A stretch of 64,000 bases of DNA from an uncultured Hyphomonas sp. Lineage in GTDB: Bacteria > Pseudomonadota > Alphaproteobacteria > Caulobacterales > Hyphomonadaceae. Shown here in pieces: positions 34,269 to 42,034 of this stretch. The DNA lies in assembly GCF_963677035.1 (NCBI RefSeq), contig NZ_OY781472.1:1860001-1924000 (forward strand), read 5' to 3'. The position numbers were made by a program, and so were the translations under genes. A model generated the notes under the pieces. That model did no database searches. It was not told where the DNA came from and worked only from the letters and a program-made list of their open reading frames with translations. The first letter of the stretch is position 1. Each line of letters begins with the position of its first letter.

Positions 34269-34330
34269 GCCTACGGCATTGCTCCTGTCTGTATCTGCAG
34301 TGCGTTACGCGCGCTCTAGTCGACTGTCAA

Positions 34331-34356
34331 TGATAAATTATCGATTTTCAATAATT
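34331..34356. promoter_or_regulatory. TTATCG-N5-CAATAA dyad upstream of the efflux operon
   Basis: TTATCG (34338-34343), a 5-bp spacer ATTTT and CAATAA (34349-34354) reproduce exactly the half-sites found at 2041-2057; a further half-site TGATAA precedes at 34331-34336. The site lies between the divergent NodT and phoR-like genes and is well placed to control efflux expression. Confidence 0.6.
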
Positions 34357-34478
34357 ACAGGCAGGTCGAGACATGATGCAAGGGCGGCACTGCTTTCATA
34401 GGGGCTTGGCATTGTCCCGCTGTCGCGATAGCGCCTGAAACCTACAAGTGTGTGGAAGGGATCCCGCCGGGAAACCGC

Positions 34479-35876
34479 ATGAGTGAAGCGCTGCTGACGA
34501 CCACCCATAAGGGCGCCAAAAAGAGCGTAAGGCGTGCAACGACGTTGCGTGTCCGTGACTTCGCCGTGCTCATATCGTGCTTTGCGGCAGTGCTTGTCAT
34601 GCTTCTGGTGACAGGCTCCATCGGTTTCATCCAAGCGGCGGCCGCCTTGATCGCTGCGGGCGCCGTGGCCTGGGCCTATTATGTCGGATCGGCGACCATC
34701 CTGCCGGCCTCGGCTGTGGCGGATGGGGCGCCGGACAGCATCGTGCCGGGGCCTTCGGCGGCCTCGATCCCGCTCAAGGCCCTGCCGCTGCCTGCCTTTG
34801 AAATCGATTTCGATGAGCGCATCGTCGCTTTTAACGCGGAGGCGGAGGATATCCTGCGCCTCGATAACCGGGTGCGCCCGCGCGCATCGACGGTGATCCG
34901 GTCGCCGGCGCTCCTCTCTGCCATCGACAAGGCCATACACTCCAGGGATGATGCGCCGCTGGCCGTGGATGTCGATGCCGGCCCGAACGAAACCTGGCGC
35001 GCCCACGTCTCCCGCCCGCTGGATGCCGGCCGGGTGCTGATCGTGCTGGAAGACCTGACACCGCTGCGCCGGGCTGCCCGCGCGCGGTCTGACTTCATTG
35101 CCAATGCCAGCCATGAATTGCGCACACCGCTGACTGCCCTGTCAGGATTTATCGAAACGATGCGCGGCCCCGCAAAGGATGACCCGGAAAGCTGGGGGCG
35201 GTTCCTGGACATCATGGCGGTTGAGTCAGAGCGTATGTCGCGTCTGATCTCAGACCTTCTGTCATTGTCGCGGATCGAGTCGTCCGAACAGGTTGCCCCG
35301 CGTGATCAGGTGGACATGCAGGACGTCATGGCCTCCGGCGCGGCTGCGCTGGAAGGGATGTCCGATGAACGCGGTATCGGGCTGGACGTGTCGGGCATCG
35401 ACACGCCGTTGCCGGTGATCGGCAACCGGGATGAACTGATCCAGGTGGTCGAGAACCTGATTTCCAACGCCATCAAATACTGCCGCAAGGACGGCGCGGT
35501 GCGGGTTACCTATGGCTTTGCCGCCGATACGATCGAGGCGCGCGCCAGGGCAGGGCAGGCATGGGACGGCAGCGAGCGCATGACCCTGTTGCAGTCCGTC
35601 AACCGGCCGGGTCCGGGCGAGCCGGCGATCTGGGTGCGGGTGGAAGATGAAGGTCCGGGCATTGAGCGCCAGCACCTGCCGCGGCTGGGCGAACGCTTTT
35701 ACCGGACAGATCAGAGCCGCGGCGGCAAGATCACCGGCACAGGTCTGGGCCTCGCCATTGTGAAACACATCATGGCGCACCACCGCGGCGGCATGGCCGT
35801 GGAAACGGTCATGGAGAAGGGCTCTGCTTTCGGGGTCTGGCTGCCGGCGATGCGCCGCAAGCCTGAAGCCGAATAG
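34479..35876 (+). CDS. phoR: Sensor histidine kinase, PhoR-like
   Basis: A 465-residue membrane kinase. Two transmembrane helices at residues 28-70 are followed by a PAS-like domain (about 80-180, FEIDFDERIVAFNAEAEDIL), the H-box SHELRTPLTALSGFIETMRG with the phosphorylated histidine near residue 211, and a HATPase domain (NLISNAIKYC, DEGPGIERQHLPRLGERFYR, GTGLGLAIVKHIMAHHRG). The FIE(T/S)(M/L)RGPA continuation of the H-box is typical of PhoR, the phosphate-limitation sensor. The usual partners phoB and pstCAB are not adjacent. The ATG at 34479 is preferred; a GTG at 34452 would add nine residues. Confidence 0.82.
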   Translation: MSEALLTTTHKGAKKSVRRATTLRVRDFAVLISCFAAVLVMLLVTGSIGFIQAAAALIAAGAVAWAYYVGSATILPASAVADGAPDSIVPGPSAASIPLKALPLPAFEIDFDERIVAFNAEAEDILRLDNRVRPRASTVIRSPALLSAIDKAIHSRDDAPLAVDVDAGPNETWRAHVSRPLDAGRVLIVLEDLTPLRRAARARSDFIANASHELRTPLTALSGFIETMRGPAKDDPESWGRFLDIMAVESERMSRLISDLLSLSRIESSEQVAPRDQVDMQDVMASGAAALEGMSDERGIGLDVSGIDTPLPVIGNRDELIQVVENLISNAIKYCRKDGAVRVTYGFAADTIEARARAGQAWDGSERMTLLQSVNRPGPGEPAIWVRVEDEGPGIERQHLPRLGERFYRTDQSRGGKITGTGLGLAIVKHIMAHHRGGMAVETVMEKGSAFGVWLPAMRRKPEAE

Positions 35877-35885
35877 GGCCGTATG

Positions 35886-36188
35886 CTATTCGGCGGTGGC
35901 CGAACGATTGTGCGCGTCAAACCAGTCCGTCATCAGATCGCCCGGCATACGGCCGAGATCCCGGTACCAGGATGGCAGATTCTGCAGCATTTCCGCCGTA
36001 TCGCCCCAGCGGCGCAGGTTTACGTCAGCGGCAGCATGAAAGGCGTCACGCAGGCGGTTTTCGTCCAGCGGATCAAAACCGCTCATCCCCGTCAGACCGG
36101 CGAGGCTCTTCTGCATGACCAGCGTGGTTTCGAGTGTGGCGGCAGCAACAGACAAAGTCGCGCGCCAGGGCATAAGCCAATATTCCAT
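35886..36188 (-). CDS. Hypothetical 100-residue protein
   Basis: A soluble, largely helical 100-residue protein. The ATG at 36188 has AAGGGA about 11 bases upstream; the frame stays open further left but that part overlaps the promoter and start of the next gene and looks non-coding. Visible features are an aromatic start (MEYWLMPWRA), a helical segment SVAAATLETTLVMQKSLAGLTG, and LPSWYRDLGRMPGDLMTDWF near the end. I do not recognise a family; the short amphipathic helices resemble phasin-type proteins only in general character. It is convergent with the kinase gene, 9 bp between stops. Upstream, 36189-36428 has no further gene. Confidence 0.6.
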   Translation of the reverse strand: MEYWLMPWRATLSVAAATLETTLVMQKSLAGLTGMSGFDPLDENRLRDAFHAAADVNLRRWGDTAEMLQNLPSWYRDLGRMPGDLMTDWFDAHNRSATAE

Positions 36189-36428
36189 CCGTTCTGTATC
36201 CCTTTTCTGGTGTGAACAGTACGCCTCTATGCTGCAATGCACAACAAGACTCATGCCATAGGCGAAGCAGCAGCTCTTTTTTATGAAAAACAGGGCGTTC
36301 TGCGCCGCCTGGTGCGTTTTCAAAATGACAATATGGCCACCTTTCCGGGCGGCTCTTGTCAGAGCGGGTCTGTGCCCGTCAGATGAAATCCGGGCGCAAT
36401 CCTTGCGCGCCAGGATGGAGGCTTCACC

Positions 36429-37160
36429 GTGAATTCCGGCACAGCCGCGCTCGAACCGCTTGAACGCATCATGCAGGAGGCATCGGACCTTGCCCTGTCC
36501 TGGACGCACCGGCGCGAGGCGCTGGTCGTGGACGAGAAGTCAGCCGGTCAGTTCGCCTCCAGCGCTGACCTCGATGTCGAAGCCCTGTTACGTCAGCGCC
36601 TGGCAGAAGAATTCGGGGACGGGCGCATCATCGGGGAAGAAATGGGCGGCGATCTCGGCGAAGGCATTACCGGCTGGGCGCTTGACCCGATCGACGGGAC
36701 GTCGAATTTCCTGCTCGGCCTGCCGCTGTGGGGGATTTCCGCCGGATATATCGAGCAGGGCGTTTCGGCGCTCGGCGCCATCGCGCTGCCGGAACTGGGT
36801 TTGCTCCTGTCTGCCGCAAGCGGCGGCGGGCTGCGTGTGAACGGGGGCGCCCAGCCCCGCGCCGCATCGCGCGGGCCTGTAAAGATCATGGCGCTGGGAG
36901 AGAATGACTTTGAGCCGGGGCCGCAGACCGATGCAAGGGCGCAGACCTTTCGCGATCAGGGCTATGCCGTGGTGCGTTACCGCTGCGCCGTGTTCTCTCT
37001 GGCGTCGGCTGCACTCGGGCGGCTGGGCGGTTATGTGGAGCAGGGCTGCGGCCTTTGGGACATTGCCGCCGCAGACATCATCTGCCGCGAGGCGGGCCTG
37101 TCGGTTGAGGCTGGCAGGATTGCGCCCGGCCGGTATGGCATTGATGCGCGCTGGGTCTGA
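36429..37160 (+). CDS. Inositol monophosphatase family protein
   Basis: A 243-residue Mg-dependent phosphatase of the FIG/inositol monophosphatase superfamily. The metal-binding motifs are complete: GEEMGGD near residue 70 and DPIDGTSNF near residue 88, and the C-terminal WDIAAADIICREAG supplies the last aspartate. Substrates could be inositol phosphate, histidinol phosphate or PAP-like nucleotides; the overall length is shorter than typical (about 260-270). Translation starts at a GTG with GGAGG 8 bases upstream. Confidence 0.9.
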   Translation: MNSGTAALEPLERIMQEASDLALSWTHRREALVVDEKSAGQFASSADLDVEALLRQRLAEEFGDGRIIGEEMGGDLGEGITGWALDPIDGTSNFLLGLPLWGISAGYIEQGVSALGAIALPELGLLLSAASGGGLRVNGGAQPRAASRGPVKIMALGENDFEPGPQTDARAQTFRDQGYAVVRYRCAVFSLASAALGRLGGYVEQGCGLWDIAAADIICREAGLSVEAGRIAPGRYGIDARWV

Positions 37161-37218
37161 AAATCGCCCCGGAGTCTGCCCCGTTTTCGCCGCTTGCGAA
37201 TGCGACTAAGTTTTCATC

Positions 37219-38088
37219 ATGCCTGAGACGCTGCCTGGTAATTTCGTTCCATCGCCCGCCCGCGGGCGGGTGCTCGTCTTCGATTCCGGGGTCGGAGGAC
37301 TGACCGTTGCGGAGGAGATCCGCGCCCTCGGCCCGGCGCTTGGCATCCACTATGCCGCCGATTCCGGCTTCTTTCCTTATGGTGACAAATCCGACGAGGC
37401 TCTGCGCGAACGCCTGCCGAAGGTCGCAAAGGCATTGTGCGACCGGGTCCGCCCTGACGTGTTTGTCATTGCCTGCAATACGGCTTCGACGCTGGCGCTG
37501 TCCGACGTGCGCGCGGCGCTGGATATTCCGGTGGTCGGCACCGTGCCGGCGATCAAACCGGCCGCCCAGTTCACCCGCACCGGTACGATCGGCCTGCTGG
37601 CGACCCCCGGCACGATCCGCCGGGCCTATACATCGGAGCTGATCGAGACATTCGCCGGCCACCTGCGTGTCATCATGCATGGCAGTATCGATCTTGTCCG
37701 CCTGGCCGAGGCGCATGCCCGCGGTGAGGACATTCCTATCGACCGGTTTGCAGAGGCGCAGGCGCCGCTGTTCGATGTGCCAGGCGGGGAGAAGATCGAT
37801 ACGGTCGTGCTCGCCTGCACGCATTTCCCGCTGGTGCGCGGCCAGCTGATTGCCAGCGCGCCTCAGTCTGTCAGTTATGTCGATTCAGGCGCTGCCATTG
37901 CGCGCCAGACGATCCGTGTGCTGCCGGTCGAGACCGAAGCACGCGGCATTGGCGGGCACGCTTATCTGACCAGCGATCCGGCCGGCGAGGCAGACCTTGC
38001 CCTCGTCCTCAGACGCTACGGATTTCCAGAGCTTCAGCGGGTCGCCATCGATCCGATGGACACGACTTCCGCGCCGACAGACCCGTAA
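37219..38088 (+). CDS. murI: Glutamate racemase
   Basis: A 289-residue enzyme that makes D-glutamate for peptidoglycan. Signature motifs are FDSGVGGLTVAEEIR near residue 22, and the two catalytic cysteines in VIACNTASTL (near 85) and VVLACTHFPLV (near 200). Its last 55 bp overlap the 3' end of the opposite-strand decarboxylase gene, so the C-terminal residues are encoded on DNA shared by two proteins. Confidence 0.96.
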   Translation: MPETLPGNFVPSPARGRVLVFDSGVGGLTVAEEIRALGPALGIHYAADSGFFPYGDKSDEALRERLPKVAKALCDRVRPDVFVIACNTASTLALSDVRAALDIPVVGTVPAIKPAAQFTRTGTIGLLATPGTIRRAYTSELIETFAGHLRVIMHGSIDLVRLAEAHARGEDIPIDRFAEAQAPLFDVPGGEKIDTVVLACTHFPLVRGQLIASAPQSVSYVDSGAAIARQTIRVLPVETEARGIGGHAYLTSDPAGEADLALVLRRYGFPELQRVAIDPMDTTSAPTDP

Positions 38089-39227
38089 AGGCTCGGCCAC
38101 GGCGCGTCCTGCACTTCCACCACTTCGGTTTCGCCGAAGCCGTTGAAGCGGCTGGACATGGCGCGGCCATAGGCGCCGAGATTGCCGAACTCGATATAGT
38201 CGCCTTCGTTCAGGCCGGCCGGCAGCATGATCTCGTCCGGGAATTTATCGGTCGAATCGCAGGTCGGGCCGTAGACGCGATAGGCTTCCATGCCGTGCAG
38301 CTTGCGGCCGTCGCCGGCAATGGCGCGCTTCGGGAATTTCCATTGTTCGTGCACGGCATCGTAGAGGGCGCCATAGGAGCCGTCATTGATGTACAGCGCG
38401 CCGTTCTTCGACAGTTCGATGCGGCACAGCAGGCTTTCGGATTCGGCGACCAGCGCGCGGCCCGGCTCGCACCACAGGTCTGCGTTTTCGAGAACGTACA
38501 TGTTCTCGAACGAGGCTTCGACCATTGCAGCATAGGATTCGAGCGCTGGCGGGGCACCATCCGCGTATACGGACGGAAAGCCGCCGCCGACATCCACGAT
38601 GTCGACCGTGACAGCGGCTGAGATGATGATGCGCGACACGTCTGCCATGGCGGTGGCCCATGCCGTCGGCTTGAGGGCCTGGCTGCCGACATGGAACGAC
38701 ACGCCCAGCTCGTCCGCATAGCGGCGGGCTTCGCGCAGGATCTCTGCGGCGTCGTCTGCGCTCGCGCCGAACTTTCCGGCCAGCGGCAGGGCGGCGCCGT
38801 CGCAGGAGACCGCAACGCGCACGATGATGGTCAGGTCTTTGGCGTAGCCGGTTTCCTCAAGAATCTTGTTCAGCTCTTCCATCGTGTCGGTGACGAAGAT
38901 GCGGACGCCGAATTCCTTGTAGGCGCGGGCGATGGCCCGGCGGTTCTTCACCGGGTGCAGGAACGCGATGCGGGCTTCCGGAAACCGGGTACGGATCAGT
39001 TCGACTTCGGTGTCAGAGGCGCAGTCGAAGCTGTGCACGCCGCCGGCCCAGAGGGCGTCCAGCACGTGCACGCCGGGGTTTGCCTTCACGGCATAGAACG
39101 GCTCGGCCGAGAAGGATTCACGGAACCATTTCGCTGACGCGGTGACGCGTTCCGGACGAAAACACCAGACAGGCACGTCCGGCTGGAGCTCGCGTACAAT
39201 ATGCGTCGGGGTAGCATAGGAGTGCAT
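38034..39227 (-). CDS. Type III PLP-dependent ornithine/lysine-type decarboxylase
   Basis: A 397-residue alanine-racemase-fold decarboxylase. The PLP lysine is in PFYAVKANPGVHVL near residue 46, the glycine loop in VDVGGGFPSVY near residue 219, and the catalytic cysteine motif in YGPTCDSTDKF near residue 325. These match the bacterial ornithine/lysine decarboxylase (LODC) group, which makes putrescine or cadaverine, rather than diaminopimelate decarboxylase. GGAGG lies 9 bases before the ATG at 39227, inside a structured leader. It overlaps murI at the 3' end. Confidence 0.92.
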   Translation of the reverse strand: MHSYATPTHIVRELQPDVPVWCFRPERVTASAKWFRESFSAEPFYAVKANPGVHVLDALWAGGVHSFDCASDTEVELIRTRFPEARIAFLHPVKNRRAIARAYKEFGVRIFVTDTMEELNKILEETGYAKDLTIIVRVAVSCDGAALPLAGKFGASADDAAEILREARRYADELGVSFHVGSQALKPTAWATAMADVSRIIISAAVTVDIVDVGGGFPSVYADGAPPALESYAAMVEASFENMYVLENADLWCEPGRALVAESESLLCRIELSKNGALYINDGSYGALYDAVHEQWKFPKRAIAGDGRKLHGMEAYRVYGPTCDSTDKFPDEIMLPAGLNEGDYIEFGNLGAYGRAMSSRFNGFGETEVVEVQDAPWPSLYGSVGAEVVSIGSMATR

Positions 39228-39335
39228 GACACCTAACCTCCAAAGGGCTTTTAACCAGCTTTGGGCGTTAGTACGGGGGCCCCCACCGAGTGGGTTAGCG
39301 CAGAGTGTCCGCCACATCTCTATATTTCGAGGGGG
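39228..39335 (-). ncRNA. Structured 5' leader of the decarboxylase (speF-like candidate)
   Basis: The minus-strand leader folds into at least two perfect hairpins: CCCAC-TCG-GTGGG (39282-39294) and CCAAAG/CTTTGG (39240-39245 with 39259-39264). The 3' arm CTTTGG directly precedes and overlaps the GGAGG Shine-Dalgarno, so folding could control translation. A 10-bp palindrome GGGGGCCCCC (39275-39284) overlaps the first. The speF RNA element is known upstream of alphaproteobacterial ornithine decarboxylases; this leader is a candidate member, not proven. Confidence 0.6.
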
Positions 39336-39504
39336 CATGTAGGGGACTCTGCCGGAGCACGCAAGGGGATTTTTTTGCTCGAACTGAAATTTTTCATGAA
39401 ACCTTCTTCGACGTGGCCTGTAGCAGTTATTGAAGAAGCCCTACGCTGTTTGGCGTCGCCCCGGATTCCGGATAGATGCAGGCGCAACTGGGAAAGCATT
39501 CGGC

Positions 39505-40623
39505 ATGACACGCGCACTTCCTCCGGCCTTCGCGCCTATCCTTGCTGCGGCGGCCTTGCTGCTGGCGGCCGCATGCGGGCGCACGGACCTTTCCGAACTG
39601 GAAGTCGGCGACCGGATCGTGACGCCCGCCATCACCGGCATCGATGTGGAGAAGATCAAGATCGTCGGGTCCTCCACGGTTTCGCCCTTTGCCACGGCGG
39701 TTGCCGAACAATTCGGCGCCGTCACGGAATGGCCGACGCCCGTGGTCGAAACGACCGGGACAGGGGGCGGGTTCAAGGCTTTCTGCCTGGGGACCGGGCC
39801 ATCGCAGCCATCGATTTCAGATGCCTCGCGCCCGATCAAGCGCGGGGAGCTGGCGCTCTGCGCGGAGAATGGCGTCAATGATCCTGCGGAATTCCGTGTC
39901 GGGTATGACGGCATCGTCATCGCCAATTCCAAGGCCGGGCCGGATTTCGATATTACCAAGGCGGAGCTTTATCGCGCCCTCGCCATGGACCTGCCGGACG
40001 GGCAGGGCGGGTTCGTGCCCAATCCCTACAAATCCTGGAATGAGGTGAACCCTTCCCTCCCGGATGAACCGATCCTCGTCTTCGGTCCGCCGCCAACGTC
40101 CGGCACGCGCGATGCCTTTGTCGAGCTGGGGATGGAGCATGGCGCGCTGGAAGACCCGCAAATGGCCGCGCTGCAGATGCAGGATGAGACGGCCTTCCTG
40201 CAGCGGGCCCGCACGATCCGCAATGATGGCGCCTGGATCGATTTCGGCGAGAACGATGCGGCAGTGGTTCAGGCACTGACGAAGACGCCGACCGCGATCG
40301 GCATTCTTGGCTTTTCCTTCCTGGAACAGAATTCAGACCGTGTGAAAGCCGGCCTGTTGTCGGGGGTTCCGCCGGATTTCGTCCACATCAAGGATGGCGA
40401 TTATGGCTTGTCCCGCTTGCTGTTCATCTATGTGAAGCGCGAGAATCTGGGGTTCGTGCCGGGTGTTGCCGAATTTGTGCAGGAATTCGTGTCGGATGCC
40501 GCGATGGGCCCCGATGGCTATCTGCTGGACAAGGGCCTGATCCCCCTGACCGACAAAGACCGCGCGGCAGAACAGGCGCGGGCGGCGAAGCTGAGTGTGG
40601 CGCCCGAAGACCGGCCAGACTGA
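39505..40623 (+). CDS. pstS: Phosphate ABC transporter substrate-binding lipoprotein PstS
   Basis: A 372-residue periplasmic binding lipoprotein (LLLAAACGRT, lipobox AAAC) of the phosphate/PstS family. It has IVGSSTVSPFATAVAEQFG near residue 52, TTGTGGGFKAFCLGTGPS and SDASRPIKRGELALC, the loops that hold phosphate. Length is above average for PstS. The pstCAB and phoU genes are not next to it. The last few codons extend into 15-bp repeats (40611-40655). A promoter Pho box was looked for without a convincing match. Confidence 0.92.
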   Translation: MTRALPPAFAPILAAAALLLAAACGRTDLSELEVGDRIVTPAITGIDVEKIKIVGSSTVSPFATAVAEQFGAVTEWPTPVVETTGTGGGFKAFCLGTGPSQPSISDASRPIKRGELALCAENGVNDPAEFRVGYDGIVIANSKAGPDFDITKAELYRALAMDLPDGQGGFVPNPYKSWNEVNPSLPDEPILVFGPPPTSGTRDAFVELGMEHGALEDPQMAALQMQDETAFLQRARTIRNDGAWIDFGENDAAVVQALTKTPTAIGILGFSFLEQNSDRVKAGLLSGVPPDFVHIKDGDYGLSRLLFIYVKRENLGFVPGVAEFVQEFVSDAAMGPDGYLLDKGLIPLTDKDRAAEQARAAKLSVAPEDRPD

Positions 40624-40655
40624 AACCGGCCAGACTGAAACCGGGCAGACTGATC
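40611..40655. repeat. Three 15-bp direct repeats at the pstS end
   Basis: CCGGCCAGACTGAAA occurs at 40611-40625 and 40626-40640, followed by CCGGGCAGACTGATC (40641-40655). The first copy contains the pstS stop codon. The array lies in the gap before the convergent glycosyltransferase and touches its stop. Confidence 0.75.
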
Positions 40656-41832
40656 AGGGCTTTTTGTCCGGGCCTTCCGGTGTGTCCGGGCCCTTTTTGG
40701 GCTTCGGGCTGAGGTCCAGCAGCGGCGGGATCACAAGTTCCAGCGGTTTCTTGCGCCGCCGCAGGCGGATCTTTTGCCAGAAACGTTTCCGGGCCGGGGC
40801 CGGAAGGGGCTGGAGGTTCTCGATGAAGGCCTCGGCGCAGGCCTGCCAGCTGTAGCCTTCGGCATAATTTCGGCAGGTTTCCCGGTCGAGATCGAGGCAG
40901 GCGACCGCGCCAGCTGCGAGGTCTCCGCCGACCGGCGTTACGGTCCCGGCATTTGAGCCCGGGATGACATCGCGCGGGCCGGTGGCCTCGAAGGCGGCAA
41001 CCGGCGTACCGGATGACATGGCTTCCAGAACGACCAGGCCGAACGTGTCTGTCAGGCTGGGGAAGACAAAAACATCGGCGCTGGCATAGACGGTCGCGAG
41101 ATCCTCATTGAACCGCGCGCCAAGGAATTTCACATCCGGATAGCGCTTCTGGAGTTCCTCGCGCTGCGGCCCGTCGCCGACGATCACCTTGGTGCCCGGC
41201 AGATCCAGTTCGGCAAAGGCTTCGATATTCTTTTCCACGGCCACGCGGCCGACATTCAGGAAGATCGGGCGCGCCAGGCCTTCGAACGGGTCGCCCGGCT
41301 GGCCTTCCTCAATCCGGCGGGACGGGTGGAAGAGGTCGGTATCGACGCCCCGGCCCCAGGCGACCAGATTGATGAATTTCTTGGCCCGCAGTTCCTCCAC
41401 CATGGAAGGCGTCGGCACCATCACCTTGCCGGAATATTTGTGGAACCAGCGCACGAAACTGTAGCCCCAGGACAGGGGAATCGGCAGGCGGGCGCTGACA
41501 TATTCAGGGAAGCGCGTGTGATAGGCGGTCGAAAAGGGGTGCTTGATCTTCAGGCACATGGCCCGGCCCGCCATGCCGAGGGTTCCTTCGGTCGCGATGT
41601 GCACCGCGTCGGGCTCGAACACGTTGAACCGCTCTTCGATTTCGCCGCGTGCGAACAGGGCGAGCTTGATTTCCGGATAGGTCGGAAGCGGGGTCGTCAG
41701 GAACCCTTGTCCGGGGTGCACGATTTCCCATTCATGGCCCATCGCCTCGGATTCGGCGATGACGCGCTTCATGGTGCGTACGACGCCGTTGACCTGAGGG
41801 TCCCAGGCGTCTGTTACCAGCATGATCCGCAT
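40654..41832 (-). CDS. GT4 family glycosyltransferase
   Basis: A 392-residue GT-B glycosyltransferase. The N-terminal domain begins MRIMLVTDAWDPQVNGVVRTM, the C-terminal nucleotide-sugar domain contains IFLNVGRVAVEKNIEAF and the EX7E region DVFVFPSLTDTFGLVVLEAMSSGTPV. This is close to the group that includes SqdX/MgtA-like enzymes and alphaproteobacterial glycolipid synthases used when phosphate is scarce; the adjacent pstS gene supports that reading, but the sugar is not predicted. The start at 41832 follows GGGAG; the basic C-terminal tail (RKKPLELVIPP...) is probably disordered. Its stop abuts the repeats at the end of pstS. Confidence 0.88.
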   Translation of the reverse strand: MRIMLVTDAWDPQVNGVVRTMKRVIAESEAMGHEWEIVHPGQGFLTTPLPTYPEIKLALFARGEIEERFNVFEPDAVHIATEGTLGMAGRAMCLKIKHPFSTAYHTRFPEYVSARLPIPLSWGYSFVRWFHKYSGKVMVPTPSMVEELRAKKFINLVAWGRGVDTDLFHPSRRIEEGQPGDPFEGLARPIFLNVGRVAVEKNIEAFAELDLPGTKVIVGDGPQREELQKRYPDVKFLGARFNEDLATVYASADVFVFPSLTDTFGLVVLEAMSSGTPVAAFEATGPRDVIPGSNAGTVTPVGGDLAAGAVACLDLDRETCRNYAEGYSWQACAEAFIENLQPLPAPARKRFWQKIRLRRRKKPLELVIPPLLDLSPKPKKGPDTPEGPDKKP

Positions 41833-41950
41833 GTGGACTCCCATCAATGCCACGCAGCCGCGCGCAACATGGCGGGCTTGGGCGGGACCGTAAAGGCCCC
41901 TTTCGCTGTCCACTACCCTCGCACTTGGCGGGTGGAGACGATATAGTTTT

Positions 41951-41968
41951 TTCCCATAAGGGTGGGAA
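41951..41968 (+). promoter_or_regulatory. Inverted repeats upstream of putA
   Basis: TTCCCA (41951-41956) faces TGGGAA (41963-41968) with a 6-bp spacer, and a wider pair GGCATAA (41971-41977)/TTATGCC (42011-42017) follows. They lie in the 202-bp gap before putA and are candidate regulator sites. The rest of the gap holds nothing else I can name. Confidence 0.4.
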
Positions 41969-42034
41969 CCGGCATAAGACCTGCCCCGTTATTCTGCTTT
42001 TGTACCAAGTTTATGCCAGAAGGGACCACCATTT

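Noticed and set aside
39330..39504. Pho box upstream of pstS
   Set aside because: No pair of CTGTCAT-like 7-mers with 4-bp spacing was seen; only partial resemblance around CTGAAAT.
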